In this document: positions 24,375 through 31,901 of the stretch, piece by piece
How the letters are laid out: each line of letters opens with the position of its first letter
How positions within the stretch are numbered: the first letter of the stretch is position 1
NCBI GenBank assembly: GCA_019634415.1
Contig: JAHQVJ010000226.1
Span: forward strand, 1-38,283
Direction: 5' to 3'
DNA: 38,283 nucleotides
DNA from: Myxococcales bacterium
GTDB lineage: Bacteria; Myxococcota_A; UBA796; GCA-2862545
Translations under genes and position numbers: made by a program
The notes under the pieces: generated by a model
What the model saw: the letters and a program-made list of their open reading frames with translations, nothing else
Database searches by the model: none
Told to the model about the DNA's origin: nothing

Positions 24375-25814
24375 TCAGTAGTCCCCCCGCTCATCGGGAC
24401 ACGCGTCGCCATCGAACAGCACGTTGTGGAACTGACCGTTGCCGACGTGACTACGAACGACGTACTGACCGTCGATGTGGCCGTTGTCGAACTCGAGGTC
24501 GCATGCAGGCGCCAGCAGCGATCCCTGGACCGACACGTTGCGCACCTCGCTGGGGCAGTGCTCGTTGCCACAGCCGAAGTTCCACAGCACGCCGGTGTTG
24601 CGCAAGCCGCCGGCGAGCACGAAGGCGCCGTTCTTGCCCCACAGATCGGCATCCCCGCGCACGTTGACCACCACGGTGGCGCCGTGCTGACCGTGCACCG
24701 TCAGGCCCGTGAGCGCGGTGACCCACGGGTCCAGTCCGTCGGCCACGGCGTCGAGATCCAGATCACACACGGCCTGCGTGCCTTCGGTGTGCAGCTCCAC
24801 GTTGCCCCACCGATACGCGGTGACCTCACAGTTGGAGGGGGTCTGAGCGGCCAGGTGGTCGGCGAGCTCGCACATGGTGTCGCAGGCGGCGTCGGCGTCG
24901 AACACGTCGGGCTGGTTGCAGGTCAGCTCTCCGTCGGGCACACCCAGGCTGGACGTGTCGCAGTCGCCCGCTACCTCACCGTCGCCGTTGTAGATCTGGC
25001 CGTTGTGCAGCGACAGGTCACCGCCCACCGACAGCACGGGGCCGTCGACGTCGGACTGGGCACCGATGCCGTAGCCCGACACGTCCATGTGGCCGCCCAC
25101 GGCTGCAGCACCTGCGATGTCGGAGCCGTGGCCGGTGAAGTCGCCGCAGGTGAGCACGTTCAGGCCGTTGGCCGGGCCCAGGCTGCCGTCGGTGGGACAG
25201 TCCGTGGGCTGGCACTCGAGGTCGAAGTTGAAGTCGCCGTGACCGCTCGCCAGCGACACGCTCGAGTACTCCGACACCTCCTCCAGCAGCCAGTCGAACC
25301 AGAAGGCCCCGCCCAGATCGCCATCCTTGACGTTGGCCCCCACGCCCACCTGGTGACCGTAGCGCAGGCTGGAGGGTGCATTGCTGAAGGTGACGCGCAG
25401 GTCCTCGTGAGTCATCACCCCGTCGACGACGATGCCGAGCTGCCAGTCCTCGCCGGACGTGTTGTTGCCCTTCTCCACGGTGTTGGGTGCGGGGGGCTCC
25501 ACCTCGTAGGAGACGTCCCACAGGCTTCCCTGCAGGTTGGTGCCGGTGCAGTTGCCGCCCCGCACCACCTGGGCGAGGCCATCGAAGTGACCGGTGCCGT
25601 CGGGCGACAGCTCCAGGGTGCCGGACTCCATGGAGAGCAGGGCCGTCTTTCCTTTACAGAACAGGCTGGGAGCCCAGATCACGCGCCGACCGTTGTAGTC
25701 GGTCATGGCGTAGGTGGAGTGCACGTCGGGCCCACACTCCTCCTCTTCCTGAGGGGGCTCGGGCTCGGGCAGCGTCGCCCCGGCAACCAGGGAGAGGACG
25801 GAAAGCAGATGCAT
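24375..25814 (-). CDS. Choice-of-anchor A family surface protein, first gene of the cellulose operon
   Basis: 479 residues. A signal peptide (MHLLSVLSLVAGA) precedes an N-terminal beta-rich region, then the choice-of-anchor A (CAA) domain. Its hallmarks are present: LTCGDFTGHGSDIAGAAAVGG with the following SGYGIGAQ (about 235-270), and near the C-terminus SLLAPACDLEFDNGHIDGQ then VGNGQFHNVLFDG. CAA proteins are secreted beta-helix-like proteins that normally carry one of several C-terminal anchors. This one simply ends at DERGDY, with no LPXTG, PEP-CTERM or MYXO-CTERM tail, so it may be released or held by the polysaccharide. ATG 25814 has AAGGAG at good spacing; the stop is 71 bp before bcsA. 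A cellulose-associated matrix protein is a reasonable inference. Confidence 0.85.
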   Translation of the reverse strand: MHLLSVLSLVAGATLPEPEPPQEEEECGPDVHSTYAMTDYNGRRVIWAPSLFCKGKTALLSMESGTLELSPDGTGHFDGLAQVVRGGNCTGTNLQGSLWDVSYEVEPPAPNTVEKGNNTSGEDWQLGIVVDGVMTHEDLRVTFSNAPSSLRYGHQVGVGANVKDGDLGGAFWFDWLLEEVSEYSSVSLASGHGDFNFDLECQPTDCPTDGSLGPANGLNVLTCGDFTGHGSDIAGAAAVGGHMDVSGYGIGAQSDVDGPVLSVGGDLSLHNGQIYNGDGEVAGDCDTSSLGVPDGELTCNQPDVFDADAACDTMCELADHLAAQTPSNCEVTAYRWGNVELHTEGTQAVCDLDLDAVADGLDPWVTALTGLTVHGQHGATVVVNVRGDADLWGKNGAFVLAGGLRNTGVLWNFGCGNEHCPSEVRNVSVQGSLLAPACDLEFDNGHIDGQYVVRSHVGNGQFHNVLFDGDACPDERGDY

Positions 25815-25825
25815 GAGGAGGCTCC

Positions 25826-25847
25826 TTGGGGGCTCGGTTCGCCCCAA
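25826..25847 (-). promoter_or_regulatory. 5' leader hairpin next to the Shine-Dalgarno of the operon's first gene
   Basis: TTGGGG (25826-25831) and CCCCAA (25842-25847) pair, with a possible extension by C-G. On the minus strand this hairpin ends directly before the AAGGAG of the choice-of-anchor A gene. It may tune translation of the first operon gene; no known riboswitch consensus (including GEMM c-di-GMP types) was recognised around it. Confidence 0.3.
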
Positions 25848-25868
25848 ACGGATACCGGCTCGCATCAA

Positions 25869-25945
25869 AATCTGGAGGTACAGAGTGGTTACTCCGAACT
25901 TCTAAGTTTTTACTTGTTTTATCCTAAAGCAGGAAACGTCAAAGT
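25869..25945 (-). promoter_or_regulatory. AT-rich leader, probable promoter region of the cellulose operon
   Basis: This stretch is conspicuously AT-rich against very GC-rich surroundings and lies 55-131 bp upstream of the first gene of the operon. On the minus strand a TTGACG (25942-25937) is followed after only 15 bases by TAAAAC (25921-25916); the spacing is short for sigma-70, so these boxes are tentative. Low melting energy and position make the region the best promoter candidate for the whole bcs transcript. Confidence 0.45.
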
Positions 25946-26056
25946 ACTGATTGGCAAGGAGCTGGGAACGGGAGGCGACACGCCGACGATCCGCTGACGA
26001 GCGGCGTCTGCGCAGGAATCGGATTGGCTGCGGTGGAAAGGCCCAGCGAGCCACCT

Positions 26057-27796
26057 TCAGGACGCGGGCTCGTCCAGGTGGAATCGGTTCCGTGCCACCA
26101 GCTCGACGCCGTCGAACACTCCCTCGGCCAGCGCCACCTCGGACGTGTACAGCGTCTTCAGCTCCGGAGCGCCGCGTGCGATGGCCTGCAGGTGATCTGG
26201 TGTCATCTCGCGTGCGTTCCAGATCGACAGCACCTCGGTGTGAGCCAAGCCACCGCCGGCTGCCACCTGCGCCAACAGGGGCCCCGAGAAGTACCTGAGC
26301 GACATCCACTGGCCGCCGCCCTGGCGACCGGTCCGCACGACGAGCTGCACCGACTCCTGCCGCAGCGCTGCATCGTCTGGGTAGGCCAGCAGCTGGACCG
26401 TCAGAGAGGCCACCGTCGCGAGGAACCGCGCATCCTGGAGGCGTCGGACCGCCGCGACGGACCCTCCGCTGACGACCAGCCGCGGCACGGAAGCCACCCA
26501 CGGCTCGGCCAAGGAACGGGAGGCGTCGAGGGACCACTCGCCCGTCAGCTCCAGCGCCGCCACGCCGCCGCGGGTGAGCACGCCGGCCAGCAGCCCCCCC
26601 ACCGCGCCTCCGTCGAGGCGCAGCTGGCGGGGGGCGAAGGTGGGGTTGGCACCCAACGCGTCGAGCAGGGCGGTGGGCACCTCCTTCAGCTCGCACCGGG
26701 TGAGCCCCCCGACATGGGCGCGCTGCAGCGCGTCGGCGGCCGCCTGCAGGTCGGCGGGCCGGGAGTAGGCTCCCTCGGGGTCGAAGACGCGAAAGTCGGC
26801 GGAGAGCTGCTGCACCCGCGGGGCCGAGGCGAAGGCGGCGAGGGCTGCGGGCTGTGCGCCGAGGTGCACGTGGCGCACCTGCGACAGCGAGTTGCTGTCG
26901 GACAGGCGCCTGAAGTCCGCGGCGGCGAGCGTGACGTGGCGCACGTCGACGGTGTGCAGTCCAGGGGCCACGAGCCACAGCTCGTCGGTGTCGACGAGGC
27001 GGTCCGCAGCGGTGAGGGTGAGCTCGTGCGGAAAGCCGTTCCTCTGCTGGTAGGGCTCGCAGTAGCCCCAGGCCTCGATGTGCGCGCGGAAGCGCTTGGA
27101 GAGGCGCTCGTACTCCATGTACAGCTCGTCGGCCTCGGGACGCTTCGACCGAACCTCGGTGCGGCGCAGGCCGACGCGGATCAGCTCGGCGTAGGGGTCG
27201 CCCTGCTCCGCCAGCCAGTCGGCATAGACCGCGATGGCTCCGAGATCGTCGGGGTTGCGATGGATGGCGGCGAGCAGGTCGCGGTTGGGCTCGGTGAAGT
27301 GCACGTCGCGGCCGGCCGTTCGGGCCAGCTCGTCGAGCTCCGCCAAGACCGCGGCGGCCCAGGCACCGAGATCGGCGTGCTCCACATGGCGGTTGTTCCA
27401 GTCGTGCCAATAGGTGAGGAGCTGCCCGGTCTGCAGGTCGAGCACCAGCGAGTCACCGCCTCCGTTCTCCATCAGCGCGAGCCACCACGGCTGCCAGGGC
27501 TGGCAGATCTCGTTCCGCATGCCGCCCTTCAGCTCGCGGTCGGCGGCGGACCGACGGGCGGAGATGGGGGTCCAGTTGCCGAACACGGCGAAGCTGGCGG
27601 TGGTCAGGGTGCTGGCGTCGTCGACGCCGTCGAACAGCGCGAACCAGGTGTGCACAGCCTCGGGGAGCGGCTGCTCGAAGACGGCCTGAAGCGCCTCGAC
27701 ATCGTCGGGGCTCACGGTGCCGAAGCGCAGGCCGCGGGCGGCGAGCTGGTCGCGCACGGCGGTGAGGGCGGCGGCGAGATCGTCGGGCTCGGTCAT
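26057..27796 (-). CDS. SMI1/KNR4-like protein with TIGR02996 motif and LRR-like C-terminal half
   Basis: 579 residues, cytoplasmic (no signal peptide). Residues about 28-180 look like an SMI1/KNR4 (SUKH) domain: SPDDVEALQAVFEQPLPEAVHTWFALFDGVDD, later WWLALMENGGGDSLVLDLQTG and WHDW. SUKH proteins are best known as immunity proteins against secreted nuclease toxins, but also occur elsewhere. Around residue 197 follows LLAAIHRNPDDLGAIAVYADW with LAEQGDPYAELI, the TIGR02996 repeat-companion motif, which is usually followed by leucine-rich-type repeats. The second half does show spaced L/V-x-L strands (VRHVHLGAQPAALAAFASAP). The fusion suggests a binding protein. ATG 27796 starts 77 bp from the divergent GNAT gene. 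Its possible partner is the coiled-coil/nuclease-like protein 800 bp away. Confidence 0.75.
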   Translation of the reverse strand: MTEPDDLAAALTAVRDQLAARGLRFGTVSPDDVEALQAVFEQPLPEAVHTWFALFDGVDDASTLTTASFAVFGNWTPISARRSAADRELKGGMRNEICQPWQPWWLALMENGGGDSLVLDLQTGQLLTYWHDWNNRHVEHADLGAWAAAVLAELDELARTAGRDVHFTEPNRDLLAAIHRNPDDLGAIAVYADWLAEQGDPYAELIRVGLRRTEVRSKRPEADELYMEYERLSKRFRAHIEAWGYCEPYQQRNGFPHELTLTAADRLVDTDELWLVAPGLHTVDVRHVTLAAADFRRLSDSNSLSQVRHVHLGAQPAALAAFASAPRVQQLSADFRVFDPEGAYSRPADLQAAADALQRAHVGGLTRCELKEVPTALLDALGANPTFAPRQLRLDGGAVGGLLAGVLTRGGVAALELTGEWSLDASRSLAEPWVASVPRLVVSGGSVAAVRRLQDARFLATVASLTVQLLAYPDDAALRQESVQLVVRTGRQGGGQWMSLRYFSGPLLAQVAAGGGLAHTEVLSIWNAREMTPDHLQAIARGAPELKTLYTSEVALAEGVFDGVELVARNRFHLDEPAS

Positions 27797-27873
27797 GACC
27801 CGTCGTCTATCACTCCACCCGGATCCCACGACGCCGACTGGCTCCACCCATGGACGACGAATAGGCAAGGTGC

Positions 27874-28500
27874 ATGATGGATTTCCCCGTTGTGTTGCCG
27901 AGCCACCTTCCCCTCGAGTGTGGCCGGATCCGGCTGCGGCCCTGGCGGCCCTCGGACGTCGATGCCTGGTACGCCCTGGCGGGTCTCGACGCCGCCTGGC
28001 GCGAGACGAGCGGCCCCTATTTCCCGCAGCCCTCCCAGGAGGAGGTCGATGCCTATGCAGCCAAGATGCGCGCGCGCATCGACGAGGGCAAGACGACCAA
28101 GGGCGGCCACGGCGCGGTCATCGCACAGTCCGACACAGACGCGTTCTTGGGCGAGGTCACCTGGTACTGGGAGTGCGAGCACACGTGCTGGCCGTCGGTC
28201 GGGATCCTGATGCCCGACGAGACGACCTGGGGCCAAGGGCTCGGCTACGAAGCGTTCGGTACCTGGGTCGACCTGCTGTTCCGCACCTTCGACTTCCATC
28301 GCATGGACCTTCGCACCTGGTCGGGCCACCACGGCATGTGCCGGCTGGCGGACAAGCTCGGGTTCCGCGAGGAGGCCCGATTCCGCGAGGCCCGCCCCCT
28401 GAACGGCGTTCGCCATGACTCGGTGGCCTACGGCATGCTGAAGAGCGAGTGGGACGAGCTTCATCCCGAAGGCTTCGGGCCCAGGCCAAAGCAGATCTGA
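27874..28500 (+). CDS. GNAT family N-acetyltransferase (RimJ/RimL type)
   Basis: 208 residues, one GNAT domain. It begins in the RimJ/RimL way (IRLRPWRPSDVDAWYALAG), has the central strand GEVTWYW, the acetyl-CoA-binding loop in a variant form (TTWGQGLGYEAFGTWVDLLF, where Q/RxxGxG/A reads WGQGLGYEA) and the late motif FDFHRMDLRTWSGHHGMCRLADKLGFREEARF typical of N-terminal or small-molecule acetyltransferases. The substrate cannot be predicted. ATG 27874 is followed by a second ATG at 27877; AAGG precedes the first. It is divergent from the SMI1/KNR4-like gene and convergent with the nuclease-like gene, with a strong hairpin downstream. Confidence 0.9.
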   Translation: MMDFPVVLPSHLPLECGRIRLRPWRPSDVDAWYALAGLDAAWRETSGPYFPQPSQEEVDAYAAKMRARIDEGKTTKGGHGAVIAQSDTDAFLGEVTWYWECEHTCWPSVGILMPDETTWGQGLGYEAFGTWVDLLFRTFDFHRMDLRTWSGHHGMCRLADKLGFREEARFREARPLNGVRHDSVAYGMLKSEWDELHPEGFGPRPKQI

Positions 28501-28538
28501 TCAGACTCGTGCCAGCTTCGCTGCCTCTGTACTGATTG

Positions 28539-28559
28539 GCTGCGAGCTTCGCTCGCAGC
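28539..28559. terminator. Strong hairpin between convergent genes, probable bidirectional terminator
   Basis: GCTGCGAGC (28539-28547) and GCTCGCAGC (28551-28559) are perfect complements around a three-base loop TTC. It lies 39 bp after the GNAT stop and 35 bp after the facing gene's stop. No T-run is present on either strand. Confidence 0.65.
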
Positions 28560-28593
28560 TGATCTGCCGTCGACAGGTTCGCAGGGCGTAGGT

Positions 28594-30216
28594 CTATGGG
28601 TCCACGGACGACGGCGTGCACCCCGGGTAGGTGATGATCCTGGGCTCGAAGCCCCGTCCCCGAGTGGGGCCGTCGGAGTCCCAGCAATGGTCCCACTCGT
28701 TGTCGCCCACCTCCGAGTACAGTTGGTTCACCCCGCTGACGTAGCCCTGCACCTGACTGCGTGCCTTGCCCATGTCGTAGGTGCTGGGCTTGATCTCCCA
28801 CACGACACAGTCTTTGAAGGTGACGCAGTCGAATTGACCGTTCGGCACGGCCTTCTCCGCCGCATCGCAGTCGCGCTGCATCGCCTCGTGCTGGTCCCGC
28901 CCATACTCCATCGCCGCTCGAATCCTCGGATTGTTGGCGCCCTTCCTAGCAAGCCCCGCCACGTTCATCAGCGCCGGGAGGTCGCTGCCGAGGCGCCCGA
29001 ACTGCGACTTACGACGCTGGCGGGCCTTTTCCACCTCGGCCCCGATCTCCTCGAGCTCCTCGAGCTGGTCTCGAACCAGCGCTCGGGTGGTGTCGCTGGC
29101 GTCGCTCAACCCCGGGTGAGACGACATCCTCGATCGATCCGAGACGATGCTGTCCGAGAGCTGATGCAGACGAGTGTGCATGCGCTTCAGTGACTCGAAC
29201 AGCTCGGTGTGGCCGTCGGTGATCCCCTCGAGTTCCTCAGCTGCGCGCGCCGCGGCGTCCGACGCCAACCGATCGGCTAGCCTGGTGGCCTCGTCTCCAT
29301 CTCGCTCGTGGTCGAGGCCACACAACGCGACGATCAGATCATCGAGGAGATCCTCGTCCATGGCTCGGGCGTCCTTGCTGTGGTCCAGGTGGCTCCTGAG
29401 GTCTACGTCCAGATCCTCGAAGTCGTCCTGCAGGTCCTCCCAGGCACCGCGGGCACGCTCCACGGCGCGCTGGGTGTCGTCCACCAAGCCGGTGTGCAGC
29501 TTGGAGAGCGCCTCGAGGCTCGCGAGCCCTGCTTTCACAGCCGGGTGATCGTCGCCCTTCTGCAGGTTGGCGCAGGCCTCCCGCGTCTGTGCGGCGGACC
29601 GTGCGAAGGCGGCGTGGACCTCGTCTGCGGCAGACGCCAGTGCGCTGCGCACGGCGCCCCAGGGTCCATCCGACACATCGAAGGCCTTCGCATCGTCTCG
29701 CAGATCCTCCAATCTGGACTCGAGATCCTCCACCTCGTCCAGCACGTCCTCGGCCTCGGACTCCCCGTCGTCAGCCAGGTCGTCGATCTCGTCGATCCCG
29801 CGCTCGAAGTCGCGGTCGTTGACCAGGTCGCCGATTGCGTCGATCAGGTCTTCGTCGGCCTGCTGGCAGCGGGATGCATGGCCCTCGAGGGCGTCCTGCT
29901 CGTCCTTCAGCTCGACGAGGGCCTCCGCGGCTTGTCGGAAGTCCTCGACGTGATCCGGGTAGTCACTGGCGATCCGCCTGGTCGCATCGTCACCGGCGGC
30001 GTCCTCGAGGGCATCGGCGAGGTCCTCGACGGCGTCCACCTCGTCGATGGCAGCCTGGGCGCTGCTCGACGACGAGTCCCCCGCCACCGAGCCGAGCCTC
30101 TGCACGGCATCGTCCAGTGCCTCCTCGATGGACGCGACGATCGTCGCTGCCTCGTCTGCGTCCTCGGCGTGCGCGACGACCTGGGCCCACAGGGCTCCCC
30201 ACAACATGACACTCAT
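28594..30216 (-). CDS. Secreted acidic coiled-coil protein with restriction-endonuclease-like C-terminus
   Basis: 540 residues. A likely signal peptide (MSVMLWGALWAQVVAHAED) is followed by about 400 residues of Asp/Glu/Ala/Leu-rich helix with heptad character (DEIDDLADDGESEAEDVLDE, DLQDDFEDLDVDLRSHLDH). The C-terminal 130 residues change composition and gain Cys and aromatic residues. There GRDQHEAM (439-446), Asp463 in GQFDC, VVWEIKPST (471-479, E-x-K) and QVQGYVSGVNQLY resemble the PD-(D/E)xK restriction-endonuclease fold found in many polymorphic toxins. A nuclease toxin on a helical stalk is thus possible; an inactive structural role is also possible. It sits 9 bp after a PDZ lipoprotein gene (operon) and near an SMI1/KNR4-like gene of the immunity type. 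ATG 30216 has GAGGAG upstream. Confidence 0.7.
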   Translation of the reverse strand: MSVMLWGALWAQVVAHAEDADEAATIVASIEEALDDAVQRLGSVAGDSSSSSAQAAIDEVDAVEDLADALEDAAGDDATRRIASDYPDHVEDFRQAAEALVELKDEQDALEGHASRCQQADEDLIDAIGDLVNDRDFERGIDEIDDLADDGESEAEDVLDEVEDLESRLEDLRDDAKAFDVSDGPWGAVRSALASAADEVHAAFARSAAQTREACANLQKGDDHPAVKAGLASLEALSKLHTGLVDDTQRAVERARGAWEDLQDDFEDLDVDLRSHLDHSKDARAMDEDLLDDLIVALCGLDHERDGDEATRLADRLASDAAARAAEELEGITDGHTELFESLKRMHTRLHQLSDSIVSDRSRMSSHPGLSDASDTTRALVRDQLEELEEIGAEVEKARQRRKSQFGRLGSDLPALMNVAGLARKGANNPRIRAAMEYGRDQHEAMQRDCDAAEKAVPNGQFDCVTFKDCVVWEIKPSTYDMGKARSQVQGYVSGVNQLYSEVGDNEWDHCWDSDGPTRGRGFEPRIITYPGCTPSSVDP

Positions 30217-30225
30217 GATGGCTCC

Positions 30226-31818
30226 TCAGATCGCGTGCGAGCTGGTGATGCGCCAAGGCCCCTGGTCGCGGCGCTGCAAGGTCCACATGCGGTGCAGTCC
30301 CACGACACAGAACGTGCGGTACTCCCCGTCGAACAAGCCGATGTGTTCGATCTCCACCTCGACCTTCTCCACCCCGTCCTCGACGGTGTGGGGAGCTCCC
30401 TCGAACACGACATCGAGGCCGTAGACGTCGGACAACACGTGCCGGCGGGCGGTCACCCAGTGGCTCGACACACTGGGATCCCTCGGGTTGGCGTACAGAG
30501 CGAAGAACGAGGTCTGATCCCCGCGCCTCAGTGCGTCGAACAGCGCCTGCATCACCTCGGTGGGCGACGCCTCGGGTCCGACGGTGGTTGGATCGACGGG
30601 CTCGGGCTCCCCGGCGAAGGGGGCCTGCTCCTGACCTGCGGCGTGCACGTCCACGAACAAGGCTCCGCCCACCTTCGCCGCCTGCACGTCCACCATCAGG
30701 CCGTACATGGACCGCTCGCCCACCACGAGCATCTTCAGATCGGGCTGCACCTCTCCGACGAGCTCGTACTCGGGGCGCAGATCGGGCCCGACGGACTGGC
30801 CGTAGCGCCACACGGCATCGGAGACCTGCCTCATGCCCGCCGACTCACAGGGAGCGATGTAGCGCCCGTCGGCATCGTCACCGGCGGTGAGGTAGCACTT
30901 GCCCGCCGACATCACCCACTGGCGGTTGCCGATGACGGGCAGCGCGACCCACTTCCCGGACACGGCAGCGCGGTCGCCGAACACCGGATCGATGGCGGGA
31001 AAGGCGTTCACCAGCCTGGCTTCGTGGCGCTGGAGGAACGCGGCGTGGGCCTGTTCCGCTGCCTGGGCCACCTCCTTGCGGCGGCGCTCGCCGAGATCGC
31101 GGTACTCCAGATCCTCGGCAGTGAGCTCCCGCCGCTGCCCCTTCAGGGACTCCCGCGCGCGCTCGTGGTCCGACACCACTGCGTCGGTGAAGGGCCCGGG
31201 GTAGTCACGCTCGAGGACCTCGATCCAGGGATCGTGCTCCTCGAGCTCGGCCAGGGTCATGCGGGAGTCGAAGGTGTGACGCTGCCACGCTCCGGCCAGC
31301 ACCCGGCTCGTGAGCCAGACGTGGTCCTCGTACCAGCTCGCCCATGCCGTGCCGCCGGGGCCCTTGCTCAGCCTCGTCGGCCCCCCCTTCCCGAGCAGCG
31401 GACGGCCGCTGCCGTTGCTGTACTGGCGCGGTACCCGCAGGGCGCCGCGGATCGTGTGCTCGGTGCCGCGTCGCAGCACGGTCAGGGTGATCTTCTTGCC
31501 GGCGAGGGCTCCGGGGAAGGGCCCGAACCGGGCGCCGATGGGCCGGCCGTCCACGGCCACGATGCGGTCGCCTTCCTGCAGTCCGCTCCCCCGAAAGCCG
31601 CTGTTCCACTGGATCCAGTCCACGCGCACGCCGGGCGGTGTGGCGTCGGGCTGGCGCGTGGTGTCGAGCAGGGGCTCAGCCTCTTCCTGCCCGAGTCGCT
31701 CGCGCAGCTCCACGCCGAGGCCCGTCCTGGCCTCCTTCGCCAACGCTCCGATGGCGGCACAGGACGTCAGCGACAGACACGCGCCCCCCCACCACAACCA
31801 TCTCCGAGCTCGTCGCAT
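30226..31818 (-). CDS. Lipoprotein with PDZ domain and NTF2-like C-terminus
   Basis: 530 residues. The signal MRRARRWLWWGGACLSLTSC ends in a lipobox with Cys20. Residues about 64-120 form a PDZ domain (VDWIQWNSGFRGSGLQEGDRI, AVDGRPIG, KKITLTVLRRG), which binds peptide C-termini. No Ser-protease triad was found, so this is a scaffold rather than an HtrA protease. A long helical central part and a beta-rich region follow. The last 105 residues (SPTEVMQALFDALRRGDQ ... GPWRITSSHAI) look NTF2-like. The product of the next gene, 9 bp on, is exported too, so the pair may form an envelope complex. The ATG is preceded closely by GGGAGG. Confidence 0.8.
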   Translation of the reverse strand: MRRARRWLWWGGACLSLTSCAAIGALAKEARTGLGVELRERLGQEEAEPLLDTTRQPDATPPGVRVDWIQWNSGFRGSGLQEGDRIVAVDGRPIGARFGPFPGALAGKKITLTVLRRGTEHTIRGALRVPRQYSNGSGRPLLGKGGPTRLSKGPGGTAWASWYEDHVWLTSRVLAGAWQRHTFDSRMTLAELEEHDPWIEVLERDYPGPFTDAVVSDHERARESLKGQRRELTAEDLEYRDLGERRRKEVAQAAEQAHAAFLQRHEARLVNAFPAIDPVFGDRAAVSGKWVALPVIGNRQWVMSAGKCYLTAGDDADGRYIAPCESAGMRQVSDAVWRYGQSVGPDLRPEYELVGEVQPDLKMLVVGERSMYGLMVDVQAAKVGGALFVDVHAAGQEQAPFAGEPEPVDPTTVGPEASPTEVMQALFDALRRGDQTSFFALYANPRDPSVSSHWVTARRHVLSDVYGLDVVFEGAPHTVEDGVEKVEVEIEHIGLFDGEYRTFCVVGLHRMWTLQRRDQGPWRITSSHAI

Positions 31819-31883
31819 ACACCCTCCCGAACCCCCTCAGAGATAGGGTGTGGGATGTCGCAGCGAGGTCGCTGTGTGTACCA

Positions 31884-31900
31884 GCCTGCATCAGGCAGGC
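31884..31900 (-). terminator. Hairpin just after the beta-helix gene
   Basis: GCCTGC (31884-31889) and GCAGGC (31895-31900) form a six-base-pair stem with a five-base loop, one base past the stop codon of the minus-strand beta-helix gene. There is no T-tract, so it is a candidate terminator or 3'-end stabiliser only. Confidence 0.4.
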
Positions 31901-31901
31901 G

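Noticed and set aside
25930..25975. Sigma-54-like TGGCA element in the bcs leader
   Set aside because: The -12 TTGC partner is missing at the required spacing and the orientation is away from the operon.
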